Source: Poriferisocius sp965200775
Lineage (GTDB): Bacteria; Actinomycetota; Acidimicrobiia; Acidimicrobiales; Bin134
NCBI GenBank assembly: GCA_965200775.1
Contig: OZ241383.1
Location: forward strand, 2,976,001 to 3,040,000
Direction of reading: 5' to 3'
Length of the DNA: 64,000 nt
Shown: one piece after another, positions 16,174-25,305 of the stretch
How positions within the stretch are numbered: the first letter of the stretch is position 1
How the letters are laid out: the number at the start of each line of letters is the position of its first letter
Notes under the pieces: generated by a model
What the model was told of the DNA's origin: nothing
Databases searched by the model: none
What the model saw: the letters and a program-made list of their open reading frames with translations, nothing else
Program-made: the position numbers and the translations under genes

Positions 16174-17487
16174 ATGAAACTCAAAGTCCTGTTGACACTG
16201 TTTGCGGTCTTTGCCTTGGTGGTGTCCGCCTGTGGCAATGATGACGATGGCGACACCGCACCGGCTCCAACCGCGGCCGCGACATCGGCTCCGACGGAGG
16301 CACCCACCGAGGCGCCCGAACCGGAGATGACCGAGGAGCCCGAGCCGGAGCCGGAACCGGAGCCGATGATGACCCATGTGGACATCGACGCTGCTTTGGC
16401 TGCTGATCTGGGTAACTGTGTGGACGCTCCGACTGGTGAGGCGATCAAGGTTGGCATGGCCATGGACTTCAGCGATGTGGTCGGGTTCGTTGACATTCCC
16501 GGATCCAACCTGGTGCCCTACATCGCCGAGAAGGTCAACTGCGTCGGTGGTATCAACGGGTCGCCGGTCGAGGTGCGGGTTGCCGAGGTGGGCGATGACG
16601 CGGTGCTGGCCACTGAGGAACTCCTCGATTGGGGTGCCCACTTCCTGATTGGCCCCCCGTTTGCCGATTTCGCTCTTCCTATCTTGCAGGCAACCGAGGG
16701 TCAGGTTCCGCTGTTTGTGGCTGCTTCCACCGAGCCGACGCTGGCTGACGCCACGGTCAACTCGTTCTTGGTGACATTCGACGATTACGGCATGTCCGGG
16801 GCCGCGGCCCAGTGGGCGTGGGATCAAGGCATCACCCGGGCCATCGTGTTCACCGAGGGCGAGGGTATTCCCTACACCGGGGTCAACCCGGATGCGTTCA
16901 TCGCCAAGTTCGAGGAACTCGGCGGCGAGGTTGTGAGCGTGCAGACCTACGTGTGGGCCGCCGACACCGACTTCTCGGCTCAGGTCAACGACATTGCCGG
17001 CATATCCGAGAACAACGAGGTTGTGTTCTCCGCTGCGCTCGGTTTCCAGGTCACCGCGCTGCGGGGCCAGCTCGAAGGCCAGGGCCTTGACGGGCTCACC
17101 TACATAGGTACCGACGCGCTGGACGCCACCGGCATCCAGTTCGAGGCCAACAACGAGGGCATCGCCCACACCCCGCACACCAGCATCTCGGCCGGCGACC
17201 GGATCGACACCATGCTGGCCGACTACGAAGCCGACCGGGGTGAGGCGTTGGAAAGCCGTGGGTTCATGGCGCTGTATGTGGACTCGATGTTTCTGGGCAT
17301 TCAGGGCATGTTGGACTGCGGATGCACCAACCCTGCCGACATCGGCGACGCTGTGGCCCAGATCGAGGGCTTCGAGGGCCTGTCAGGGGTCATCACCTTT
17401 GCGGGCACCAACGGCATCCCACCCAAGGCGGTGCCCATCAACCAGATTGTCAACGGCGAGGACGTACTGGTCGCCACCATCGGCTGA
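16174..17487 (+). CDS. Branched-chain amino acid-type ABC transporter substrate-binding lipoprotein
   Basis: A 437-residue periplasmic-binding-protein-like type I protein. The ATG at 16174 follows AGAGGGGG; a longer frame from 16117 has no signal sequence. The signal peptide ends at lipobox Cys20 (VVSAC). Residues 30-65 are a Pro/Thr/Glu linker (PTEAPTEAPEPE style) before the ligand-binding domain, which begins around AIKVGMAMDFSD. LivK-type proteins capture amino acids, amides, urea or aromatic acids; the adjacent amine-catabolic genes suggest an amine or amide ligand. First gene of a transport and catabolism run that extends to 28276. Confidence 0.9.
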   Translation: MKLKVLLTLFAVFALVVSACGNDDDGDTAPAPTAAATSAPTEAPTEAPEPEMTEEPEPEPEPEPMMTHVDIDAALAADLGNCVDAPTGEAIKVGMAMDFSDVVGFVDIPGSNLVPYIAEKVNCVGGINGSPVEVRVAEVGDDAVLATEELLDWGAHFLIGPPFADFALPILQATEGQVPLFVAASTEPTLADATVNSFLVTFDDYGMSGAAAQWAWDQGITRAIVFTEGEGIPYTGVNPDAFIAKFEELGGEVVSVQTYVWAADTDFSAQVNDIAGISENNEVVFSAALGFQVTALRGQLEGQGLDGLTYIGTDALDATGIQFEANNEGIAHTPHTSISAGDRIDTMLADYEADRGEALESRGFMALYVDSMFLGIQGMLDCGCTNPADIGDAVAQIEGFEGLSGVITFAGTNGIPPKAVPINQIVNGEDVLVATIG

Positions 17488-17534
17488 GCGAGCCCTCGGG
17501 CGGCAAAGCCTGATGCTCGAATACGGTTGGACCC

Positions 17535-18242
17535 ATGCTCGAAGTGTCGAGGTTGACAACCAAATATGGGGCGATCTCAGCACTGCGAAGCGCTGATCTG
17601 CACGTCGGGTCCGGTGAGGTTATCGGCCTCATCGGACCCAACGGTGCGGGCAAAACCACACTGCTGGGTTCGATAGCCGGGCTGCTCGATCCTGCGTCCG
17701 GCTCGGTGGCCTTCGAGGGGGCCGACATCACCGGCTTCTCACCGGAGAAGCTCCTTCGGTCGGGCATTGCCCTTGTGCCCGAGCACCGCCGGATCTTCGG
17801 TGATCTCACCGTGGAGGAAAACCTCAAGATCGGCGGCATCACCGTGTCTCGTGACGAGCGGGCCGGCCTGCTTGATGAGATGGGCGAGAGGTTCCCGGTG
17901 CTGGCCGAGAAGCGGTCGGTGGCCGCCGGGTTCCTGTCCGGTGGTGAGGCCCAACAGCTCGCCATCGCCCGGGCCCTCATGTCGAAGCCCCGGCTGCTGA
18001 TGATGGACGAGCCCTCTCTGGGGCTGGCCCCGGTTCTGGTTGATGTTGTGTTCGAGCTGATCAAGACGCTCCAGAGTCAGGGTCGGACCCTTCTGGTGGT
18101 CGAGCAGAACGCCACCCGGATGCTCGAGGTGGCCGACCGGGCCTACGTGTTGCGCTCCGGTGAGGTGGTGGCCGAGGGCACCGGCTCGGAGCTGAGGGAG
18201 CGGACCGACTTGTTCGACACCTTCATCGGGGGCGGGGCATGA
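17535..18242 (+). CDS. livF: ABC transporter ATP-binding protein LivF
   Basis: A 235-residue ATPase with Walker A GPNGAGKTT (residues 34-42), the Q-loop/LivF mark VPEHRRIFGDLTVEENL, signature LSGGEAQQ and Walker B LLMMDEPSLGLAP. The VPE-RIF-LTVEENL block is specific for LivF rather than LivG. It supplies one half of the ATPase dimer, with the LivG domain fused to LivM as the other half. The stop overlaps the start of livH by 4 bp. Confidence 0.92.
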   Translation: MLEVSRLTTKYGAISALRSADLHVGSGEVIGLIGPNGAGKTTLLGSIAGLLDPASGSVAFEGADITGFSPEKLLRSGIALVPEHRRIFGDLTVEENLKIGGITVSRDERAGLLDEMGERFPVLAEKRSVAAGFLSGGEAQQLAIARALMSKPRLLMMDEPSLGLAPVLVDVVFELIKTLQSQGRTLLVVEQNATRMLEVADRAYVLRSGEVVAEGTGSELRERTDLFDTFIGGGA

Positions 18243-19126
18243 CCGAGCTGCTCCAGAATCTCATCGACGGGCTGGGTCGGGGGAGCATCTATGCCCTGCT
18301 GGCCTTGGGGGTGGCGGTGATCTTCGGGGTGATGCACCTGCTCAACTTCGCCCACGGCGAGCTGATCACCGTGTCGGGCTACGTGGCGTTCTGGACCATC
18401 AACGAGGGGTGGTCTTGGTACCTGGTGGCCCCCATCATCATCCTCACCTCCATCGTCACCTCGTTGGTGATCGAGCGGGTGGCGTTCAGTCGGGTTCGGG
18501 GCAGCTCCGACTTCACCCTGCTGCTTACGTCGTTCGGGGTTCATTTCGTGGTTTCGGCCATCTTCCTGCTTTACGTCTCTGCGTCGGTCAAGACGTTTCC
18601 CCGTCCGGGGTGGGTCACCAACACCTACAAGGTGGGGTCGCTGAACATCGAGGTGTTCGACACCGTGGTCATCGGGGTTACGGCGGTGGCCCTGCTGGGC
18701 ACCACTTGGCTGGTGCAGCGCACCATGTTTGGCCTTGCCCTGCGGGCCGCAGCCGCCGACTTCAGCACGGCCCGGCTCATGGGGGTTCGCTCCGATTCGG
18801 TTATCCGCGGGGCGTTCGCCCTCTCCGGCTTGCTGGCCGGCATTGCCGGTGTGTTCTGGCTCATGCGTGCCGGAAACACCACGCCCAGCGCGGGGATCGG
18901 CCCAATGCTCAAGGGCGTGTTGGCCGCGCTGATCGGTGGGCTGGGCAGCTTGCGGGGGGCGGTATTGGGCGGGTTCGTTCTTGGCCTGGCCGAGGTGCTG
19001 TTGCGGTCTCGGCTGCCCGACTCGGTGGCCAGCCTTACCGAGGGTTTCGTATTCCTTCTGATCGCGCTGTTGTTCATCTTCCGTCCCCAGGGCCTCATTA
19101 CCGTGGCCCACGCGGAGCGGGTGTGA
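18239..19126 (+). CDS. livH: Branched-chain amino acid-type ABC permease LivH
   Basis: A 295-residue membrane protein with about eight hydrophobic segments. N-terminal IDGLGRGSIYALLALGVAV and the MHLLNFAHGELI block are the LivH signature. The cytoplasmic coupling region ALRAAAADFSTARLMGV is also present. It forms the transport channel with LivM. Start ATG at 18239 overlaps the livF stop, and its stop shares one base with the ATG of the next gene. Confidence 0.92.
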   Translation: MTELLQNLIDGLGRGSIYALLALGVAVIFGVMHLLNFAHGELITVSGYVAFWTINEGWSWYLVAPIIILTSIVTSLVIERVAFSRVRGSSDFTLLLTSFGVHFVVSAIFLLYVSASVKTFPRPGWVTNTYKVGSLNIEVFDTVVIGVTAVALLGTTWLVQRTMFGLALRAAAADFSTARLMGVRSDSVIRGAFALSGLLAGIAGVFWLMRAGNTTPSAGIGPMLKGVLAALIGGLGSLRGAVLGGFVLGLAEVLLRSRLPDSVASLTEGFVFLLIALLFIFRPQGLITVAHAERV

Positions 19127-21027
19127 TGGTGGCTCGGACCCAGGAAGGCCACCCTCGGGCGAAGTCCGCGATGTTTCCCGACTTGCGCCGCGACGTGGCG
19201 TTTCCCGTGGTGGGGGCGGGGTTGCTGTTCGGCGGGTTCATCGCCCTGGGACTGCTGTACCAGGGGTGGTTCGGCGGTGCCGCCGCCGAGCGCTTGGTGA
19301 CGATCGCCCTGATCGACGCCATCATCGTGCTCGGCATCCAAATGTACGTGGGCAACACCGGAGTGCTCTCGTTCGGCCACATCGGATTCGGCGCCATCGC
19401 CGGATACGCGTTCGCGATCTTCGCCATCTCCCCGGCCGAGAAGGCCAAGCGCATCCCTTCAGCTCCGCTTGGGTTGGACGAAATAGACATCAGCTCGTGG
19501 GCCGCGGTGGGTGTCGCTGTGGGGATCACCCTGGTGGTGGCGTTCTTCGTGGGCATCGGCCTGGCCCGGTCGGGGGCCGAATCCGGGGCGGTAGCCGCCA
19601 CCGTCATCACCCTGGCCCTTTTGTTCGTGACCCACGAAGTGGCTCGGAACTGGCCCGAGATGACCGGAGGCGACCGGGCCGGATTGTCATTCCGCATCGG
19701 AGGTGCCCTCGACACCCGAGCTCCCATTTATCTGGCGCTGGCCGGGACGCTGGTGTTGGGCAGGCTGTTTGCCCAGAGTCGCCAGGGACGGCTGGCCAAG
19801 GCGAGTCGGGAGGACAACCTGGCTGCCAGGGCCATGGGGGTGGACCCGTTCGTCCAGCAGATGATCGCTCTTATGTTCTCGGTGGTGGTGGTGTCGGTGG
19901 GGGCCAGCCTTCGGGTGTACGAAACCGGCTCGATCCTCCCGGAGAACTTCTTCTTCAACTACACGCTGCTGACCCTGGCCATGCTCATCGTCGGCGGTCG
20001 CAACAGCGTCACCGGGGCACTGTTCGGGGTCGCGGTGATGACGGTGGGGCGGGAGCTGGCCCGACGGCTCGGGCAGGACGGGTTCGAGGTGTTCGGCCTC
20101 GGTCTCGACAGCGCCCCGCTCGACTGGGTCTTCCGCGAGAACCTCCAAACGGTGTTCTTCGGTGTCGCCATGCTCGGGTTCATGATCTGGAGGCCGAAAG
20201 GCCTGCTCAGCGACTGGGAGCTGGACGAATGGCTGCACCGCCGCCTAACCCGGTCGCAGAGCACCCCACCGGTGCCCGGGGTGTCGCAAGCCGATGGCCT
20301 TGACGCCCGCCTCGAAGTTGAGGACGTGAGCGTGGCTTTCGGAGGCTTTCAGGCGCTCTCAAGTTCGGGGTTCACGGTGGCCAGCGGTGAGGTGGTTGGC
20401 ATCATCGGCCCCAACGGAGCCGGCAAGACAACGCTCATCAACGTGATCACCGGGCTGGTTCCGGCCACCTCTGGCGAGGTACGCCTCAACGGCAACAACC
20501 TCATCGGCGCTCCCTCTCACCAGATTGCCCGAGCCGGGCTGGTTCGCACCTTCCAGAACCTGCGGCTGTTCAGTGCCCTCACCGTGCGGGAGAACGTGGA
20601 GGTAACCCGGCTGGTGGAGGGCACCGACCGCTCCGACCGCACCTCTCCCGATGTTGACGTGCTGGTGGCCGCCGCCGGCTTGTGGGACCACCGGGATCGA
20701 CGGGCAGGCGAACTCGACTACGGCAACTCACGCCGCCTCGAACTGGCCCGGGCGGCCGCTGCCCGGCCCCTGTTCCTGCTGTTGGACGAGCCCACCTCGG
20801 GGATGAGCGACACCGAGTCGCTGGCCATGGTCGATCAGGTGCAAACCATGGCCGGCCTGGTGGGAGCAGGCGTGGTGGTGGTGGATCACGACCTGGACTT
20901 CATCATCGGGATCTGCGACCGCATCTACTGCCTCGACCGGGGCTTGGTTATCGCCACCGGCAGCCCGGAGGAAATCCAGGCCGATCCCGCGGTGCAGGCC
21001 GCCTACCTGGGGTCGTCGGCGTCATGA
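19126..21027 (+). CDS. Fused LivM permease - LivG ATP-binding protein
   Basis: A 633-residue fusion. Residues 1-365 are a LivM permease with about eight membrane segments and the GVLSFGHIGFGAIAGYAF motif. After a short linker (about 375-393), residues 395-633 form a LivG ATPase with Walker A GPNGAGKTT (428-436), FQNLRLFSALTVRENV and Walker B LFLLLDEPTSGM. The signature is altered to LDYGNSRR, where LivG proteins usually have LSYGxQRR. The ATG at 19126 is set by the 1-bp overlap with livH; the open frame upstream is a shadow of livH. LivMG fusions recur in actinobacteria. Confidence 0.9.
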   Translation: MVARTQEGHPRAKSAMFPDLRRDVAFPVVGAGLLFGGFIALGLLYQGWFGGAAAERLVTIALIDAIIVLGIQMYVGNTGVLSFGHIGFGAIAGYAFAIFAISPAEKAKRIPSAPLGLDEIDISSWAAVGVAVGITLVVAFFVGIGLARSGAESGAVAATVITLALLFVTHEVARNWPEMTGGDRAGLSFRIGGALDTRAPIYLALAGTLVLGRLFAQSRQGRLAKASREDNLAARAMGVDPFVQQMIALMFSVVVVSVGASLRVYETGSILPENFFFNYTLLTLAMLIVGGRNSVTGALFGVAVMTVGRELARRLGQDGFEVFGLGLDSAPLDWVFRENLQTVFFGVAMLGFMIWRPKGLLSDWELDEWLHRRLTRSQSTPPVPGVSQADGLDARLEVEDVSVAFGGFQALSSSGFTVASGEVVGIIGPNGAGKTTLINVITGLVPATSGEVRLNGNNLIGAPSHQIARAGLVRTFQNLRLFSALTVRENVEVTRLVEGTDRSDRTSPDVDVLVAAAGLWDHRDRRAGELDYGNSRRLELARAAAARPLFLLLDEPTSGMSDTESLAMVDQVQTMAGLVGAGVVVVDHDLDFIIGICDRIYCLDRGLVIATGSPEEIQADPAVQAAYLGSSAS

Positions 21028-21716
21028 CCGATCTCGCCACCGCACCTCGTTCCCGCCAGAGCGCCTTGCCGTCTTCCCGCCGAAGGGGGGGCTTGGCCGA
21101 TGACGTGGTTTCTCACATAAGGGAGCTGATTCTCTCCGGGGCCCTGAAACCGGGCACCAAGATCGACCAGGAAGCGGTGGGGGCCGCCCTCGACGTGAGC
21201 CGGAGCCCCATCCGGGAGGCGCTGGTCATCCTCGGGCAGGAGGGCCTGCTCGAGGTCATCCCCCGGCGGGGCGCTGTGGTGGCCGACCTGACCCCCGAGG
21301 ACATCCTCGACCATTACGAGCTTTTCGGGGTGGTGGCCGGGCGAGCGGCAGCCGTGGCCGCCAAAACGCTGGGCGATGACGAGATCAGCGAGCTTCGCTC
21401 CATCCACGACCGCTTCATCGACGACACCGACGACGATCTGTCCGCCTTGAACTGGGCCTTCCACCGAATCATCAACCGCTCGGCCTCCCGCCGGACCCGA
21501 TGGCTCCTGCGCCTTCTGGAACGCTCGGTGCCGGCGGGGTATTACGAGTTCACCGACGGGTGGGACGCTCAGGCCGTCCAGCACCACGCGGCCATCCTCG
21601 AGGCCATCATCAACCACGACGCCGACGAGGCCCGGCGCCGCATGGAACACCACCTGCATGAGTCGGGGGTGGCTGCGGTGGCCTATCTGGAACGCCAAGG
21701 ATTCTGGGAAGACTGA
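21024..21716 (+). CDS. GntR family transcriptional regulator (FCD subgroup)
   Basis: A 230-residue regulator. Residues 25-88 are a GntR winged helix (IRELILSGALKPGTKIDQEAVGAAL, then VSRSPIREAL). From about 95 the all-helical FCD domain follows, with Asp/His metal ligands suggested by FHRIINRS and QHHAAILEAI. FCD domains bind carboxylic-acid effectors. The ATG at 21024 overlaps the LivMG stop by 4 bp. The GntR/CYP/ferredoxin/GS gene set recalls PipR of the mycobacterial piperidine operon. The palindrome at 16070-16095 is its likely operator. Confidence 0.9.
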   Translation: MTDLATAPRSRQSALPSSRRRGGLADDVVSHIRELILSGALKPGTKIDQEAVGAALDVSRSPIREALVILGQEGLLEVIPRRGAVVADLTPEDILDHYELFGVVAGRAAAVAAKTLGDDEISELRSIHDRFIDDTDDDLSALNWAFHRIINRSASRRTRWLLRLLERSVPAGYYEFTDGWDAQAVQHHAAILEAIINHDADEARRRMEHHLHESGVAAVAYLERQGFWED

Positions 21717-22883
21717 GTGGTTTCCGGCCCCGACGACTTTGAGATGATTCGCACCGAGGTGCGCCGGCTGTGCGACAAGTTCGGCACCGAGTACTGGCGC
21801 GATCTCGAACCCGACGGCTATCCCGAGGAGTTCGTATCTGAGCTGACCGCTCACGGGTGGCTCGGGTCGTTGATTCCCGAGGAATACGGCGGGGGCGGGT
21901 TGAGCCTGGCCGGGGCGTCGGTCATCGTTGAGGAGATCTCGGCCAGCGGCGGCAATCCCAGTGCCTGCCATGCCCAGATGTACGTGATGGGCACGCTGTT
22001 GCGCCACGGCTCCGACCGTCAGAAGGAGCAATACCTCCCCCAGGTGGCCGACGGTCGGAAGCGGTTACAGGCGTTCGGGGTCACCGAGCCCACCGCCGGA
22101 TCGGAGACCACCGCCATCCGCACTCGGGCCGAGCGGGACGGGGATTGCTGGCGCATCAACGGCCAGAAGATCTGGACGTCGCGGGCGCTGTACTCCGATC
22201 TGATGATCCTGCTGGCTCGCACGACCCCCGCCGAGGAGGCCGAGAGCCGCACCGGCGGGCTGTCGGTTTTCTTGATCGAACTGCGGGGCGAGTACGGCGA
22301 GCTGGTGCCGGGCCTGACCATCAATCCCATTCCCACGATGATGAACCACAACACCACCGAGGTGTTCTTCGACGACGTGGTGGTGCCGGGAGATGCCCTG
22401 GTGGGAACCGAGGGCCAGGGCTTTCGCCACATCCTCGACGGAATGAACGCCGAGCGGATCCTGATCGCCGCCGAGTGCATCGGCGACGGCAAGTTCTTCC
22501 TGGAGAAGGCCAGCGCCTACGCCAACGGCCGGGAGGTGTTCGGGCGACCCATCGGCATGAACCAGGGCGTGGCGTTTCCCCTTGCCCGGGCGTACGCCAA
22601 CCTGCAGGCGGCCGACCTCATGCGATGGAAGGCAGCCAACCTGTTCGACGCTGGGGAGCCGTGCGGTGCCGAGGCCAACATGGCCAAGATGCTGGCCTCG
22701 GAGGCATCGTGGGAAGCGGCCAACGCCGCCCTCAACACCCACGGCGGGTTCGGATTTGCCATGGAGTACGACATCGAGCGGAAGTTCCGGGAGACCCGGC
22801 TGTACCAAGTGGCCCCGGTCAACAACAACCTGGTGCTGGCCTTCGTGGCCCAAAAGTGCCTCGGCCTCCCCAAGAGCTACTGA
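21717..22883 (+). CDS. Acyl-CoA dehydrogenase
   Basis: A 388-residue ACAD starting at GTG immediately after the GntR stop. Clear motifs: GVTEPTAGSETTAIRT (FAD/substrate domain), QKIWTSRA, and the C-terminal ALNTHGGFGFAMEYDIERKFRE-type flavin-binding end (QxxGGxG/YxIER equivalent). It would introduce an alpha,beta double bond into an acyl-CoA, passing electrons to ETF. The position between the regulator and alcohol dehydrogenase suggests a role late in breakdown of the imported compound. Confidence 0.9.
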   Translation: MVSGPDDFEMIRTEVRRLCDKFGTEYWRDLEPDGYPEEFVSELTAHGWLGSLIPEEYGGGGLSLAGASVIVEEISASGGNPSACHAQMYVMGTLLRHGSDRQKEQYLPQVADGRKRLQAFGVTEPTAGSETTAIRTRAERDGDCWRINGQKIWTSRALYSDLMILLARTTPAEEAESRTGGLSVFLIELRGEYGELVPGLTINPIPTMMNHNTTEVFFDDVVVPGDALVGTEGQGFRHILDGMNAERILIAAECIGDGKFFLEKASAYANGREVFGRPIGMNQGVAFPLARAYANLQAADLMRWKAANLFDAGEPCGAEANMAKMLASEASWEAANAALNTHGGFGFAMEYDIERKFRETRLYQVAPVNNNLVLAFVAQKCLGLPKSY

Positions 22884-22887
22884 CGCC

Positions 22888-23853
22888 GTGCGCGCCGTCG
22901 TGCTCCCCGCCGTGAACTCGCCCCTAGTGGTGGTTGACGACTACCCCGATCCCGAAGAGGGCTCCGGTGAGGTGATCACCGTCACCGCTTGCGGCGTGTG
23001 CCACTCCGACCTGCACGTGGTGGAGGGCGACTTCCCTAGCCCGCTGCCCCTGGTGTTGGGTCACGAGGTAACCGGCACCCATCCCGAGCTGGGCCCGGTG
23101 ATGGTGTACGCGCCGTGGGGCTGCGGCCGGTGCGAGCAGTGCGACGAGGGCAACGACATGATCTGCGCCGACGCCACCGAGGCCGGCCTGTTCGTGGACG
23201 GCGGCTACGCCGAGCAGATGGGCATCCCCGACCGGTCGCGGTTGTGCCCTCTGGGCGATCTAGACCCTGTGGCCAGCGCGCCGCTGGCCTGCGGGGGCCT
23301 CACCGCCTTCCGAGCCGTGCAACACTGCCTGAACACGCTGCGCCGCCCCGGCCGCCGCCGCCGGGCGCTGGTGATCGGCGCCGGGGGTCTCGGCCAGTAC
23401 GCCCTGAGCTACCTGAAGCTGCTCTCCGATCCCGAGGTGTATGCCCTGGATCTGGCTGCCGACAAGCGGGCAGCGGCTGTGGACGCCGGTGCCGATCATG
23501 CGGTGGATTCCGCTGACGATGTGCCACCCTGCGATGCGGTGATCGACTTTGTCGGCCACAACACCACGCTAGCAGCGGCAGCCGCCACGGTGGCCAAACA
23601 AGGCCTTGTAGTGGTGGTCGGCCTCTATGGGGGTCGGGTGCAGTTCGGCGTCGGTGCCGTACCTCACGAAGCCCACTTCATGTCCAGCATCTGGGGCAGC
23701 CGGTCGCAGCTCGGCAAGCTGATCGAGCTGGCCCACCGTGAACCGTCGGTGGTGGCCCCGGTGGAGTCGGTCCCGCTGACCGAAGCCCAACTTGCCCACG
23801 ACCGCCTGCGGGCCGGCGATGTCCAGGGTCGCCTGGTGCTGACCCCGGCGTGA
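22888..23853 (+). CDS. Zinc-dependent alcohol dehydrogenase
   Basis: A 321-residue MDR-family protein starting at GTG 22888, 4 nt after the ACAD stop. It has the catalytic zinc ligands (ACGVCHSDLH and GHE), the structural-zinc loop CGRCEQCDEGNDMIC, and a Rossmann motif GAGGLGQYAL followed by an acidic residue suggesting NAD. It resembles group III alcohol dehydrogenases but is about 20 residues shorter than usual. Likely oxidises an alcohol intermediate for the aldehyde dehydrogenase at 26813. Confidence 0.88.
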   Translation: MRAVVLPAVNSPLVVVDDYPDPEEGSGEVITVTACGVCHSDLHVVEGDFPSPLPLVLGHEVTGTHPELGPVMVYAPWGCGRCEQCDEGNDMICADATEAGLFVDGGYAEQMGIPDRSRLCPLGDLDPVASAPLACGGLTAFRAVQHCLNTLRRPGRRRRALVIGAGGLGQYALSYLKLLSDPEVYALDLAADKRAAAVDAGADHAVDSADDVPPCDAVIDFVGHNTTLAAAAATVAKQGLVVVVGLYGGRVQFGVGAVPHEAHFMSSIWGSRSQLGKLIELAHREPSVVAPVESVPLTEAQLAHDRLRAGDVQGRLVLTPA

Positions 23854-23862
23854 TCCATGAAG

Positions 23863-23879
23863 CGATATGAACGATATGA
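23863..23879 (+). repeat. Short direct repeat before the ligase gene
   Basis: CGATATGA occurs twice, 9 bp apart, in the 69-bp gap before the GS-like gene. It may be a protein-binding half-site pair or chance. Confidence 0.25.
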
Positions 23880-23922
23880 CCCCGCTGTCCATCCCTCCAA
23901 CCGTCTGCAAGGCAGGTGAATC

Positions 23923-25266
23923 ATGGCTGAAACCTTGAGCGTCGACGATTTTCGGGCCGCGTGCGAACAGGCCGCGGTCCACACCGTGGAAGTGGCCACC
24001 CCCGACACCCAGGGCCACATCCGAGGCAAGCGGGTCCCGGTGGAGCGCTTTTTTTCGGTTGTTGCCCGCAGCGGTCTGAACATTGCAGACGCCATGTTCG
24101 TGTTCGACATGCAAAACGACCTGCCCGACAACCCCTACATCAACATGGAGTCGGGCTATCTCGACTGCCACCTCGTGCCCGACCTCTCGACCGCTCGGGT
24201 TTTCACCCACCGCCCCGGCTACGCGCTGGTGTTTGCCGATTCCTTCGATCCCCACAGCGAACCGCTGGCCGTCGCCCCTCGTAACGTGCTGGCCAACCAG
24301 ATCGAGAGGTGCCGGGCCGCCGGCCTCGACCCGGTGGTGGCCACTGAGCTGGAGTTCTACATCTGCACTTCCGACTGGGAACCGGTGCAGGACCACATCC
24401 AGTACTCGTCGCTCACCGATGCGCCGGCGCTGGAGGACTGTGTGGCCGAGATGCGCCACGGGCTGATCGGGGCCGGCCTGGAGGTGGAGTCTTCCAACCC
24501 GGAGTACGGGCCGGGCCAGATGGAGATCAATGTGGGCCACGCCGACGCCATCACCTGCGCCGACAACACGGTGTTGCTCAAGAGCATCGTGAAGCAGGTA
24601 GCGGTGCAGCACGGGATGAGGGCCACGTTCATGCCAAAGCTGTGGACGGAGCCGTCGGGGTCGGGCATGCACATCCACACTAGCCTCTCCGAGGGCGGGG
24701 CCAACGCTTTCGCCGATTCCGACGGCCTACCCAACCCCCTCATGGGGCGCTGGGTGGCAGGTCAGCTCGAGCATGCCGAGGCCATGACCTTGCTGGCCGC
24801 TCCCACCATCAACGGCCCCAAGCGCATCCGCCCCTACACGTTCGTGCCCACCCACGTTCACTGGGGCCTCGACAACCGCACGGTCATGTGCCGGTGCATT
24901 TGCGAGGCGGGATCGCAGGCCAACCGGGTGGAGTTTCGCTCGGCCGGGGCCGACGCCAATCCCTACCTCATGATTGCCGGCATTTTGGCTGCCGGCCTCG
25001 ACGGGATCGAAAGGGAGCTGCCCCTGCCGGCCATGAGCGAGGGCGATATGTACACCACCCCCGGCGACTGCCGTCCCCTGCCCACCGACCTGGCCGGGGC
25101 CATCGCCGCATATGAGGGGAGCGCACTTGCCGGACATCTCGGTGAGATGTTCTCCACCTCGTACCTGGCCATGGCCAACCACGAACTCTCCCTGGCCGCC
25201 GAGCACTCGTCCCACCCCGATGACGTGAACGATTGGGAGCGGGCCCGCTATGCGGAGCACTGCTGA
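23923..25266 (+). CDS. Glutamine synthetase-like gamma-glutamyl-amine ligase (PuuA/PipC type)
   Basis: A 447-residue GS superfamily member. N-terminal TPDTQGHIRGKRVP gives the beta-grasp motif (RGKRVP). Catalytic elements are ATELEFYIC, QMEINVGHAD, SGSGMHIHTSLS and RVEFRSAGADANPYL. It lacks the GlnA adenylylation tyrosine loop. Relatives ligate glutamate to amines (PuuA, IpuC) and one lies in the piperidine/morpholine CYP operons of mycobacteria (PipC). Together with the adjacent CYP and ferredoxin this is the strongest clue that the run serves amine degradation. It is distinct in sequence from the paralogue at 9536. Confidence 0.88.
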   Translation: MAETLSVDDFRAACEQAAVHTVEVATPDTQGHIRGKRVPVERFFSVVARSGLNIADAMFVFDMQNDLPDNPYINMESGYLDCHLVPDLSTARVFTHRPGYALVFADSFDPHSEPLAVAPRNVLANQIERCRAAGLDPVVATELEFYICTSDWEPVQDHIQYSSLTDAPALEDCVAEMRHGLIGAGLEVESSNPEYGPGQMEINVGHADAITCADNTVLLKSIVKQVAVQHGMRATFMPKLWTEPSGSGMHIHTSLSEGGANAFADSDGLPNPLMGRWVAGQLEHAEAMTLLAAPTINGPKRIRPYTFVPTHVHWGLDNRTVMCRCICEAGSQANRVEFRSAGADANPYLMIAGILAAGLDGIERELPLPAMSEGDMYTTPGDCRPLPTDLAGAIAAYEGSALAGHLGEMFSTSYLAMANHELSLAAEHSSHPDDVNDWERARYAEHC

Positions 25267-25305
25267 CATGAGCCCCGCTGTTGCGATGGCTGGAGCGTTG
25301 CCGGC

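Noticed and set aside
18409..19125. N-terminal extension of the LivM-LivG frame
   Set aside because: Shadow of livH; the ATG at 19126 overlaps the livH stop and starts the permease.
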